A DNA stretch of 7,799 nucleotides from JAWOGN01 sp046496815 (GCA_046496815.1 JAWOGN010000121.1:1-7799); one strand, 5' to 3'; shown: positions 1 to 6,732, counted from the first letter of the stretch. Translations and numbers: made by a program. The notes: a model not told the origin generated them from the sequence alone.

Positions 1-24
1 TTTTTTTTTCGCTGGAAAATGTAT

Positions 25-297
25 TCATGGGCCCCGGCGGAATGCGGGTGAGGGCGGGTTTAAAGGATATTTAACAGTCATGCGTCCCGCTATGAGGTAT
101 CCCCAGTGTGGGCATTGACACCGATCATCAGGGAGGCCTTTGAGTAGCTCCGCATCCTCGAAATCCGACAAATATGTTTCAAAACCAACGCGCATGTCAC
201 CCCATTCGGTCTGCCTCCAGATTGCCACGTCGGGCGAGACCTTGGTCTTGAGCTCCGAGAGTAACGCATGATTTCCTTTAGGCTCTTGATTTGCCAT
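25..297 (-). CDS. Small cupin-like protein, C-terminally truncated or diverged
   Basis: The frame encodes 90 residues. The middle part, with a WGDM motif followed by LLKGLPDDRCQCPHWGY and then GRMTVKY, resembles the first half of a small single-domain cupin family in which the CPHWGY segment begins the beta-barrel. From memory, family members continue for several more strands (a GDAYYLPPGH-like motif). Here the frame instead runs into PLNPPSPAFRRGP and stops, which looks like read-through into a non-coding repeat. The gene is therefore probably truncated. I chose the ATG at 297 because GAGGAGG (minus strand, about 305-311) lies 7 nt upstream. A longer frame back to 366 has no comparable site and adds residues unlike the family. 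Function is unknown: such cupins are small soluble proteins with no assigned reaction. Family call moderate; truncation likely. Confidence 0.6.
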   Translation of the reverse strand: MANQEPKGNHALLSELKTKVSPDVAIWRQTEWGDMRVGFETYLSDFEDAELLKGLPDDRCQCPHWGYLIAGRMTVKYPLNPPSPAFRRGP

Positions 298-357
298 GCA
301 AATACCTCCTCTCATGTTCGGATTACCAAATACAAGGCTTATTTTGTCGAAAAATTG

Positions 358-363
358 ATTATA
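358..363 (-). promoter_or_regulatory. Possible -10 box for the cupin gene
   Basis: The minus strand carries a perfect TATAAT here, about 60 nt upstream of the chosen start, within AT-rich sequence. No convincing -35 hexamer lies at 16-18 bp, so this is a weak prediction. The surrounding 298-532 stretch holds nothing else I can support. Confidence 0.3.
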
Positions 364-532
364 CAAATACGAGATATCATTAACTTCGTTATTTTATACA
401 CACCAAAAAGCAATATGTCGCCGGAAAACCACATATCAATCGTGGATGCAGAGTCGGCTCGTGCAGGGGCAATCTCATCTCGACGTCCGTCCTTTTTTTT
501 ACTGTCTTCAGGCCAAAGTCATCCAAGTTGTG

Positions 533-850
533 TTATTGGCCGTCTCGCCAGTAATTGTTCGCTGCCGCAATAGTCTGAAAATGAATGGCTACTACTTGTG
601 AGGCCGCAATAAGACTGTTCGGGTCGTGCGCATAGGCAGGCCTCAGTTGTTTGAGCACTTCCTTGTTGGGCTGCGTCTCGGTGACCGCTTTCCGTGAAAG
701 CATGATAGCCAGCTGAAAACCCTCCTCAGGAGTGGCTGTAAGCAGGCTGAATGAAGAATTTTCGTTTTCCTGCATTTTTTCTTGGGCCCCCGCCATTGGG
801 ACCGCAAAAAGAATCATAATCATGAAGGCTGCTGTAGCAAATTTCATCAT
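533..850 (-). CDS. Small exported protein of unknown function
   Basis: This 105-residue protein begins with a clear Sec signal peptide: a lysine at position 3, a hydrophobic core over about residues 5-19, and an AGA|Q cleavage site near residue 22. The mature part is about 83 residues, predicted soluble and mostly helical, with an acidic start (QEKMQENENSS) and a C-terminal half rich in Ala, Asn and Gln ending NNYWRDGQ. There are no cysteines, no lipobox and no second membrane segment, so a periplasmic location is inferred. AAAGG lies 10 nt upstream of the first of two adjacent ATG codons. A frameshifted micro-gene on the same strand ends 7 nt before this start, so the two may share a transcript. 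I do not recognise the family. The signal peptide and ribosome binding site argue that it is a real gene. Confidence 0.6.
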   Translation of the reverse strand: MMKFATAAFMIMILFAVPMAGAQEKMQENENSSFSLLTATPEEGFQLAIMLSRKAVTETQPNKEVLKQLRPAYAHDPNSLIAASQVVAIHFQTIAAANNYWRDGQ

Positions 851-856
851 AGTTAT

Positions 857-953
857 TTATCCTTTCGATAAAATATTTAACGTGGTGGTATTATCTCCTG
901 CCGGCAGCCCTTCGGGAATACGCTCGATGCAGTATTTTTTCCAGGTATTTCAT
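857..953 (-). pseudogene. Frameshifted micro-gene, twin of 1152-1331
   Basis: Reading from the ATG at 953 gives MKYLEKILHRAYS and then, uncorrected, RRAAGRR and a stop at 891. If one base is removed from the GGG run at 914-916, the frame continues as EGLPAGDNTTTLNILSKG and stops at 857, just before the ribosome binding site of the exported-protein gene. The corrected protein of 31 residues resembles the start of the plus-strand frame at 1152 (ILHRAYS, then AGD at matching spacing). The nucleotides around the start codon also align. The conservation suggests that the pair once encoded a short peptide. Function unknown. A sequencing error in the GGG run would restore an intact gene. Confidence 0.4.
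916..939. repeat. Left arm of a 24-bp perfect inverted repeat
   Basis: The reverse complement of these 24 bases is identical to 1166-1189. Weaker similarity continues about 15 bases towards the start codons on one side and about 25 bases on the other with one gap, so the repeat is part of a larger inverted duplication of roughly 60 bp. Both arms code for KILHRAYS in their own frames. Confidence 0.85.
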
Positions 954-1151
954 GTAGGCTTCATTACCGCTGTGGAAAACCCGGGAAAGATATCATTCGG
1001 ATATATGGATGAAAATCTGGATCAGGCGGATTGTAGAGCCGGCAAGTGATCTGCAATATCCATGAGTAGATACAATGGGCTCAATCGTCGATTTTCGCGG
1101 ATGCGGGCCGAGAACGGGCGCGCTTTTTTCGATCCTCGGAAGGAGGTCTGC

Positions 1152-1331
1152 ATGAAAAAGCCAACAAAAATACTGCATCGAGCGTATTCACTAGCGGCTG
1201 AGGCAGGTGATAAAAGTTTCAATTGTTGTCACCTCGATATCCCGTTCCAAAGCCTCTATTTATTTCGTTTGTGCCTAGGCTTGCCTAGCAGCAATAAGAT
1301 CATTGAAGCATACATGGCGGTTACCTGTTGA
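1152..1331 (+). CDS. Short hypothetical protein (59 aa)
   Basis: The start at 1152 is supported by GGAAGGAGG ending 5 nt upstream, one of the strongest ribosome binding sites in the window. A longer frame from 1062 lacks such a site. The protein reads MKKPTKILHRAYSLAAEAGD and continues with a cysteine-containing, partly hydrophobic tail (FNCC, then LYLFRLCLGL) to a stop at 1331. Only the first 20 or so residues are shared with the inverted twin at 857-953, so the tail may be read-through past the original end of a duplicated peptide gene. There is no signal peptide and no recognised domain. The cation pump gene starts 78 nt downstream on the same strand. Real translation is plausible from the ribosome binding site; function unknown. 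Confidence 0.4.
   Translation: MKKPTKILHRAYSLAAEAGDKSFNCCHLDIPFQSLYLFRLCLGLPSSNKIIEAYMAVTC
1166..1189. repeat. Right arm of a 24-bp perfect inverted repeat
   Basis: This is the exact reverse complement of 916-939; the arms are separated by 226 bp. It lies inside codons 5-13 of the 59-residue frame that starts at 1152. Confidence 0.85.
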
Positions 1332-1409
1332 TCGAAAGAAATCTTGGGGAGAAACAACTTTCCGGACGGTTATTCCGAATTCTGGCATTAACCTTACTAA
1401 AATTCAATA

Positions 1410-4103
1410 ATGATGAGCGATGAAGATCAGAAATTTCCGTGGCACTCAGTAGATATAGAGGATGTTTTTGAACGCCTGGAAACTTCCTCCGACGGCCTGA
1501 ACAAGGCCGAGGCCGAAGAGCGTCTGAAAAGAACGGGTCCGAATACGTTGGAAGCCAAAGAGGGTCTAAGCCCCATCGGTTTGCTGGTAAGGCAGGTGAA
1601 CAATCCTTTGATTTACCTCCTGTCCGGTGCAGCGATCCTATCTCTTCTGGTCGGGCATCATGTTGACGCAGGGGTTATCGCCGGTGTGATCGTTCTTAAC
1701 AGCCTGCTCGGTTTTATACAGGAGTGGCGGGCCGAAGGTGCATTGAACGCATTGCGCCGGATGTCCGCACCCAACGCCAGGGTCCTGAGGGGAGGTTCTA
1801 TAGTTCAGATCGAGGCTACTAATGTGGTTCCCGGCGATATATTGGTCTTGGAGCGAGGAGACCGTGTAGCTGCGGGTGCCCGGATTCTGCGGGGAGAAGA
1901 ACTGTATGTTGACGAATCGGCTTTGACAGGAGAATCTCAGCCGGTTTTCAAGGAACCCGGACAGGTCGACCAGGATACTCCTTTGGCAGATCGTCACAAC
2001 ATGGTCTGGATGTCCACCAGCATTACCAATGGCCGTGGTCAGGCGGCAGTTGTTCAGACCGGTATGAGCACGGAGATGGGGCGTATCGCCGAAGAGGTCC
2101 GCACCACGGGTCGGGAAAAAACGCCGCTGCAAGAGAGACTACATAAATTGAGCATTCTCGTTGGGAGCGCCGGTGTTCTGCTCGCCGCCTTGGTTTTCGG
2201 GCTGGGTCTGCTCAGAGGGTATGGACTTGTCGAAATGCTGCTTTTTGCGGTTGCCGTGGCTGTTTCCGCCATACCGGAAGGACTGCCGGCCGTTATAAGT
2301 GTAACACTGGCCCTGGGGGTCAGGAGAATGGCGGAACGGAACGCTATTATCCGCAGGCTGCCGGCAGTGGAAACCCTTGGTTCCGCCACAGTTATCTGTT
2401 CGGATAAGACGGGCACGATAACCGAGAACCAGATGACTGTGGAAAAGCTTTGGGCCGGGGGAAAAACTTTCGAAGTCACTGGTGAAGGCTATCAACCGGA
2501 AGGTGAGTTGCGCTCCCTCACTGGAGAGAGGTTACAGGAGCTTCCCAATGCCCTGGAATTACTCCTGCGTATCGGGCTGCTCTGCAATAATGCGGAATTA
2601 AAAGAGGAGGAGGGCCGATGGAAGGTCGACGGTAATCCTAGCGAGGGCGCCCTTTTAAGCGTTGCAATTAAATCCGGACTAGATACTGAAAAACTCCGAA
2701 ATGAATGGACGCGTTTGGCCGAGATTCCTTTTTCCAGTGATACCAAATACATGGCTGTTCTACTTAAGAGGGAGAACGGCGCAGATCGTTTCGCTTACGT
2801 TAAGGGAGCCCCTGAGCGAATTTTGGGTTTCTGTTCCCATGTTTTGATCGACGGAACAATTGAAGAGTTGGATGATGAATTCCGCAGGGAAATTCAAGAA
2901 AGCAATCATGAATTCGCCGATCAGGCCTTGCGCGTCATGGCCGGCGGGTTTCGAGAAATTGGGAGTGACCGGGATAAGATGGAGAAACAAGACGCAGAAG
3001 AAAATCTTACCTTAGCCGGTCTGTGGGGGATGATCGATCCGCCGCGTAAGGAGAGCATCCAGGCGGTAGAAGACGCGAAAAAAGCCGGTATTCACCCGGT
3101 GATGATAACGGGCGATCATGCATTGACTGCCCTGGCCATTGCCCGGCAGGTGGGCATCGCCCGAAGCGGGCGGGCCCGGACCGGCTCGGATATAGAGAAG
3201 ATGAACAAAAGTGAAACGGCCGGGGCTGCTATCGATGACGGCGTATTCGCGCGCGTTTCACCAGAGCACAAACTTAAAATAATGGAGTCGCTTAAGCAGC
3301 AGGGGCATGTTGTAGCTATGACCGGTGACGGTGTTAATGACGCTCCTGCGCTGAAGGGTGCGGATATCGGTGTGGCCATGGGCAGGACCGGAACCGAAGT
3401 GGCCAAGGAAGCCGCGGATATGGTTCTGACCGATGATAATTTCGCCACCATCGTGCATGCTGTTGAGGAAGGGCGAGTCATATACAGCAACCTGAAGCGT
3501 GTGGTTTTCTTTTTGCTGGCGACCAATCTGGGTGAAATCCTGACTCTGAGCGTAGCCCTGATCCTGGGCTTCACTCTCCCTCTGACGGCGGTTATGATCC
3601 TATGGGTCAATCTGGTGACCGATGGAGCCTGCACCGTACCGCTCGGGGTCGAGCCGAAACATTCTAATGTACTTAACCGGCCGCCCCGCAACCCGGAAGA
3701 ATCCGTCATCACTCGCAAAATGCTGTTGAGAATGTCCATGCTCACCCCGATCATGGCTGTCGGCACCCTCGGGCTCTTTTGGTATGCACAAAACACAGGG
3801 GATCTGGGTTATGCCCGCACCGTTGCCTTTACAACGCTGGCGGCCTTTCAGTGGTTTCAGGCATTCAACGCGCGATCGGAATTTCTATCGGTCTTTTCCA
3901 TAGGTGCTTTTACGAACAAATGGATTATTACGGGTCTAGGAACAGCCGTTCTATTACAGTTGGCGGCTGTCCACACATCAGTCGGTCAACGCCTGTTCGG
4001 GACACAGGGCCTCTCATGGACCGATTGGATAATAATTTTACTTGTTTCAAGCAGTATTTGGATAGCCGATGAATTGCGTAAGCGATTTCTTCACTCTAAA
4101 TAA
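1410..4103 (+). CDS. P2-type cation-transporting ATPase (Ca2+/Mn2+ pump type)
   Basis: The 897-residue protein has the full plan of a P2 ATPase and a typical length. In order: an N-terminal cation-ATPase segment (about 10-80); membrane helices M1-M2 (about 60-105); the actuator domain with TGES at 173-176; M3-M4 with PEGLP at 289-293; the phosphorylation motif DKTGT at 332-336 (Asp332); the nucleotide-binding domain with KGAPER at 465-470; the P-domain with TGDH at 567 and TGDGVNDAP at 638-646; then M5-M10. Counterparts of the SERCA calcium ligands are visible: Glu290 in M4, Asn706 and Glu709 in M5, and Asn734, Thr737 and Asp738 in M6. In M8 the counterpart of SERCA Glu908 appears to be Gln814. 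It is therefore an inner-membrane ATP-driven exporter with site II intact; Ca2+ or Mn2+ is the likely substrate, inferred from family. No Shine-Dalgarno is visible before the ATG ATG pair at 1410/1413, and an in-frame stop lies at 1398, so the start is well bounded. It appears monocistronic and convergent with the genes to its right. Confidence 0.93.
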   Translation: MMSDEDQKFPWHSVDIEDVFERLETSSDGLNKAEAEERLKRTGPNTLEAKEGLSPIGLLVRQVNNPLIYLLSGAAILSLLVGHHVDAGVIAGVIVLNSLLGFIQEWRAEGALNALRRMSAPNARVLRGGSIVQIEATNVVPGDILVLERGDRVAAGARILRGEELYVDESALTGESQPVFKEPGQVDQDTPLADRHNMVWMSTSITNGRGQAAVVQTGMSTEMGRIAEEVRTTGREKTPLQERLHKLSILVGSAGVLLAALVFGLGLLRGYGLVEMLLFAVAVAVSAIPEGLPAVISVTLALGVRRMAERNAIIRRLPAVETLGSATVICSDKTGTITENQMTVEKLWAGGKTFEVTGEGYQPEGELRSLTGERLQELPNALELLLRIGLLCNNAELKEEEGRWKVDGNPSEGALLSVAIKSGLDTEKLRNEWTRLAEIPFSSDTKYMAVLLKRENGADRFAYVKGAPERILGFCSHVLIDGTIEELDDEFRREIQESNHEFADQALRVMAGGFREIGSDRDKMEKQDAEENLTLAGLWGMIDPPRKESIQAVEDAKKAGIHPVMITGDHALTALAIARQVGIARSGRARTGSDIEKMNKSETAGAAIDDGVFARVSPEHKLKIMESLKQQGHVVAMTGDGVNDAPALKGADIGVAMGRTGTEVAKEAADMVLTDDNFATIVHAVEEGRVIYSNLKRVVFFLLATNLGEILTLSVALILGFTLPLTAVMILWVNLVTDGACTVPLGVEPKHSNVLNRPPRNPEESVITRKMLLRMSMLTPIMAVGTLGLFWYAQNTGDLGYARTVAFTTLAAFQWFQAFNARSEFLSVFSIGAFTNKWIITGLGTAVLLQLAAVHTSVGQRLFGTQGLSWTDWIIILLVSSSIWIADELRKRFLHSK

Positions 4104-4343
4104 GACAAAATTAAGGGTCTGATATGTTCCAGGAAATCGGCACATTGATTCAAGTATGATTCCACATAGTCGGTTTCAAAAGAAACAAATGCCATATAAT
4201 CTCCCTCCTGACGATCCCCAAAAACCCTTCATCGCGAAGTTCAAAGATCCTGCCTCAAATTCACGTTGCGCAGAGCATATGCTCTCTTCGGCCTTTTCAA
4301 ACCAATAGCGCACAACCTCGGAACGTTTCTCTTCAAGTGTCAT
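4091..4343 (-). pseudogene. HEPN-domain toxin gene with internal out-of-frame deletion
   Basis: From the ATG at 4343 the frame reads MTLEEKRSEVVRYWFEKAEE and on to FEAGSLNFAM, the typical first helix of small HEPN proteins paired with MNT nucleotidyltransferases. The original frame then runs out of similarity and stops at 4176. In the +1 frame from about 4228 comes the family's C-terminal part: FGDRQEGDYMAFVSFETDYV, then ESYLNQCADFLEHIRPLI, ending at the stop at 4091-4093. Between the halves the central helices, including the expected NRxYYAxFY region, are missing. From my recollection of family length (about 130 residues) some 45-55 residues are gone, with the junction near 4226-4235. The start overlaps the nucleotidyltransferase stop as ATGA, and GGAGGG lies upstream, so the pair was translationally coupled. 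The remnant overlaps the end of the convergent cation pump gene by 13 nt. It is almost certainly non-functional as a toxin. Confidence 0.8.
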
Positions 4344-4675
4344 AAATGTATTCCCTCCCTCATGATCTCTTCTCTTAAAGGAAGCACTGAAACGAGTCCG
4401 GACTCCCAGGATTCCTGGTCAACCACCAGTGTGCTGAAATTCGTCCCGAATTGAAGGTTGACATCGAACACGATATCCGTGATTTCATGGCGTTTTATCC
4501 GGGAGACCGGATCTGAAAGAATGATCATCAAATCCAGGTCTGATTCATCTTCCGCCTCCCCCCTTGCGGCGGAACCGTACAAAAGAAAATCCACCATACT
4601 GAAGCGCTTTGTTACCTGGGTTTTGATTTCGCGAAATGCTTCAGACTGTGTAGAAGTAAGAATGGTTTTATCCAT
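4340..4675 (-). CDS. MNT-type nucleotidyltransferase, antitoxin of an MNT/HEPN pair
   Basis: The 111-residue protein is a minimal nucleotidyltransferase. The core motif GSAARGEAEDESDLDL spans residues 34-49, with metal-binding Asp46 and Asp48, and Asp71 in VFDVNL is the likely third carboxylate. In characterised pairs of this kind (type VII toxin-antitoxin) the MNT partner adds AMP to the HEPN RNase and so inactivates it. That role here is inferred from family and from the adjacent HEPN remnant. Length and motifs are complete. The start at 4675 is fixed by AAGGAGG at 4682-4688, 6 nt upstream. The stop overlaps the HEPN start by four bases (ATGA). Because the toxin is deleted, this antitoxin is now an orphan and may itself be on the way to loss. 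Confidence 0.85.
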   Translation of the reverse strand: MDKTILTSTQSEAFREIKTQVTKRFSMVDFLLYGSAARGEAEDESDLDLMIILSDPVSRIKRHEITDIVFDVNLQFGTNFSTLVVDQESWESGLVSVLPLREEIMREGIHL

Positions 4676-4703
4676 CTCGATCCTCCTTTTAACTTCCCAA
4701 ATA

Positions 4704-4713
4704 TTTGATCAAA
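4704..4713. promoter_or_regulatory. 10-bp palindrome upstream of the antitoxin gene
   Basis: TTTGATCAAA is a perfect palindrome about 29 nt upstream of the nucleotidyltransferase start, in an AT-rich stretch. It could be an operator, but a 10-bp palindrome in AT-rich DNA can also arise by chance. Confidence 0.2.
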
Positions 4714-4722
4714 ATTTTAGCT

Positions 4723-4790
4723 ACGGATGACACGGATGGCACGGATAATTTTTTGGTGTTTTATTAATCAGTGCTATCTGTGTAATCTGT
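4723..4790. repeat. Imperfect inverted repeat built of 'acggat' 9-mers
   Basis: The left arm 4723-4746 consists of 9-bp units (ACGGATGAC, ACGGATGGC, then ACGGAT). The right arm is 4767-4790 and the loop is 20 nt. As plus-strand RNA, 22 of 24 positions pair, three of them as G-U. As minus-strand RNA the wobbles become A-C mismatches. It lies just beyond the stop of the RloB-like gene and before the antitoxin gene. From memory, 'cacggatgaacacggat' repeats are common in intergenic DNA of several environmental bacterial groups. It might act as a transcript end for the RloA/RloB operon, but there is no clean T-run. Confidence 0.7.
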
Positions 4791-4798
4791 TGTCATGT

Positions 4799-5389
4799 CT
4801 ATTCTTTCAATCTTTTTACAAGTCGATAAACCGTTGAACCATTTGTTCTGGGCCAATCCTCGCATGGAGGATTATCCTTTGCCTCTGCCCGGTTGATTGC
4901 ATCGAGTATGCCTGGTTCGACTTTATGCACTTCCAAGCGGCCTTTTTCAAAGTGCGGAAGATACCTGTATAACCTTTGTGTACAATCTCTCGAACTTGTC
5001 ACCCCGCTCCCGTCTTCAAAGTGGAGCAAGAGCCAATACTCAAATTGGGGATTACTGACTGCCAGGTTAAAGGCTGAAGCCTGACAACCAAGCAATACAT
5101 CGTGCAATTGTTCATCAGTCCACTGATCCCGATCTATAACCAGCCAGATCTCATCCTTTTTGTTAAGACCTTTTTCTTTTACGAATCTCTTTGCGAGTTT
5201 CAGAACCTGGAGAGGAGAACTATCGTGTTTTCTGGCTGGAAGAAGTTTTACTTGAATTGTGGCTTGAAGACTATTGAATATTCCAAAATAGATTGGCTCC
5301 GTTCTCGCCCCCTCCGTTGCGATAAGGAATAGCTTACGATAGGGGCGAAAAGGTTTTGGTCGTTTAAAAGGTCGCCTTTTACGGGGCAT
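4799..5389 (-). CDS. rloB: RloB/AbiLii-like protein, TOPRIM-type putative nuclease
   Basis: The 196-residue protein has the marks of the RloB family: a basic N-terminus (MPRKRRPFKRPKPFRPYRK), an IATEGARTEPIYF segment with the TOPRIM-like glutamate at Glu26, WLVIDRDQW with the Asp86-x-Asp88 pair, and the family signature SNPQFEYWLLLHFE at 112-125. It ends GSTVYRLVKRLKE, a normal family C-terminus, so it looks complete. The start at 5389 shares one base with the stop of the upstream ATPase gene (TGATG), indicating translational coupling and a fixed pair. RloB partners of an AAA ATPase occur as the lactococcal AbiLi/AbiLii phage-resistance pair and next to restriction systems. By analogy with other ATPase/TOPRIM pairs, it is probably the effector that cuts nucleic acid once the ATPase senses phage. 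That activity is inference; the family call is firm. Confidence 0.85.
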   Translation of the reverse strand: MPRKRRPFKRPKPFRPYRKLFLIATEGARTEPIYFGIFNSLQATIQVKLLPARKHDSSPLQVLKLAKRFVKEKGLNKKDEIWLVIDRDQWTDEQLHDVLLGCQASAFNLAVSNPQFEYWLLLHFEDGSGVTSSRDCTQRLYRYLPHFEKGRLEVHKVEPGILDAINRAEAKDNPPCEDWPRTNGSTVYRLVKRLKE

Positions 5390-6732
5390 CAGTCTTTGCC
5401 TCTTTTCTTGAAAGAATCTTTCGGGTTAAAAGAACCGGAAAGAAGTATGCGTGGAATACCCCCAAGCCTGCCCTGCAGATAGCTTTTTCGTATATCTTTG
5501 TCGTACCGCATATTTTTGTAATCGCTGAAAGCCAACAAAGAACTGCAACCCAGAATGTCACGTTCAGTCACCCACATTTCATCCCGGCGAAAGAGCTTCT
5601 GATCCATGAGTAGCACATCATGTGTAGTTAGCAATAATTGAGAGCAGGTATTAGAAGAACAGGATTCCAAATAACCGGTCAACAATTCCCTGGTTAACAG
5701 CGTGTGCAGACTTCGGTCGATTTCGTCTATGACATAAACCTTTCCGCTACCGGTTGTCGCAAGCTCCAGAAAGGCCGGGATCAAATCAATAACTCTTTGA
5801 GTTCCATCCGATTCGTGTTTCATATCAAACCGGATTTCTTTTCCAGTTGAATCACTATGAAAACTGACTAATTTCCGGGCTTCCAGCTCTCCATTTCGGC
5901 GCATAATAATAAAGCGTTCACCAACAGGTTCCGCCAGTAGACGAACGGTGGCACCTTCCGGGATCTCTTCCCGAAGCTTGGCCCTGAGGTTTTCAGGCAG
6001 TGCCAGACTGTCAAATTCGATCTTTTCTCCACCTAAACGAGAAATTCCTGTATCAAGATGATTAAGTGTTAGGTTCATGTGGCTGTACAGAGGATGCTCT
6101 TCCTGAAAAAAACGTTCAAAAGGCTCGAAGCGGCTGTCCGGTGCAATCATGACTAGGCTATCTTTAAACCAGTTATAAATGGGTTTAAAGCGTTCTACCT
6201 TTTGGTTAACGGCATTGGTGAGGAATAATTGATTATCACGGGTTCCTTGAAAGGCAAAACGTAGAAACTGGTCCTTTCCCAGTGTAGATGAAAATTTAAT
6301 TTCACCTTCTTGACGCCGGTAAAGTTCCCTTTCCGTCGTCTTCAAGATCTCCGCAAGCCACTCTTCAACCACGCGCTCACGGGTTACTCTGAATCCGAAC
6401 TCATAACACTGGTCATCGATAAACAGCTCAAAGATTAAACGAGTTGGCCTTTTTGAACATGAAGGATCTAATCGAAAGGCTTCCACTGGAATCATGGCGT
6501 CGGGTTGTGTGCCTTTGACAACAAGTTGACGGGCAAAACTGAGCGCCTTAAAGAGATTTGTCTTACCTGAAGCGTTCCCTCCGTATATGGCTGCTACCGG
6601 CAGTACCCGCATTTTGTATTTAGCGATATACGGGACGCGTCCAAGATGTTGTTTTTCACGGCCAGCAACCATGGAAAAGGTTGCCTGCTCCTGAAAAGAT
6701 TGCCAGTTTTCAATTGAAAAAGATATTAGCAT
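5389..6732 (-). CDS. rloA: RloA/AbiLi-like AAA ATPase (ABC-type, SMC-like fold)
   Basis: The 447-residue protein starts MLISFSIENWQSFQEQATFS, the usual opening of AAA_15/AAA_21 'OLD-like' ATPases. Walker A is GGNASGKT at 51-58. An ABC-type signature ESDGTQR lies at 307-313. Walker B with the catalytic glutamate is KVYVIDEIDRSLH at 331-343 (Asp336, Glu337), and the switch histidine is His371 in LLLTTHD. The part between the two halves (about 90-300) is family-specific and probably carries sensing or partner contacts. The C-terminus ends in a basic tail (KKRGKD). GGAG lies 7 nt before the chosen ATG at 6732. The gene leads a two-gene operon with the RloB-like gene (TGATG junction). In AbiL-type defence this ATPase is thought to be the sensor and regulator of the RloB-like effector; the exact trigger is unknown. 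All ATPase motifs are intact, so I expect an active protein. Confidence 0.88.
   Translation of the reverse strand: MLISFSIENWQSFQEQATFSMVAGREKQHLGRVPYIAKYKMRVLPVAAIYGGNASGKTNLFKALSFARQLVVKGTQPDAMIPVEAFRLDPSCSKRPTRLIFELFIDDQCYEFGFRVTRERVVEEWLAEILKTTERELYRRQEGEIKFSSTLGKDQFLRFAFQGTRDNQLFLTNAVNQKVERFKPIYNWFKDSLVMIAPDSRFEPFERFFQEEHPLYSHMNLTLNHLDTGISRLGGEKIEFDSLALPENLRAKLREEIPEGATVRLLAEPVGERFIIMRRNGELEARKLVSFHSDSTGKEIRFDMKHESDGTQRVIDLIPAFLELATTGSGKVYVIDEIDRSLHTLLTRELLTGYLESCSSNTCSQLLLTTHDVLLMDQKLFRRDEMWVTERDILGCSSLLAFSDYKNMRYDKDIRKSYLQGRLGGIPRILLSGSFNPKDSFKKRGKD

Noticed and set aside
298..366. N-terminal extension of the cupin-like protein to 366
   Set aside because: The extension overlaps the strong ribosome binding site of the ATG at 297 and the added residues look non-coding.
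480..580. Rho-independent terminator between the exported-protein and cupin genes
   Set aside because: The T-run at 493-500 is on the plus strand, opposite to both genes, and no stable stem precedes it on either strand.
1062..1151. Longer start for the 59-residue frame
   Set aside because: There is no ribosome binding site before 1062, while GGAAGGAGG is ideally placed before 1152, where similarity to the inverted twin also begins.
3116..3796. Long antisense frame of 226 codons inside the cation pump gene
   Set aside because: It is opposite the conserved P-domain and M5-M7 coding sequence, has low-complexity Ser/Arg/Thr-rich composition, and shows no ribosome binding site. It is a shadow of the ATPase codons.
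4091..4343. Programmed frameshift in the HEPN gene
   Set aside because: A shift alone would not explain it: the central helices between the two readable halves are absent, so a deletion is needed.
4799..5389. PARIS AriB or OLD-family effector identity for the TOPRIM-type protein
   Set aside because: The SNPQFEYWLLLHFE block and the short length of 196 residues match RloB better than AriB (DUF4435) or an OLD nuclease.
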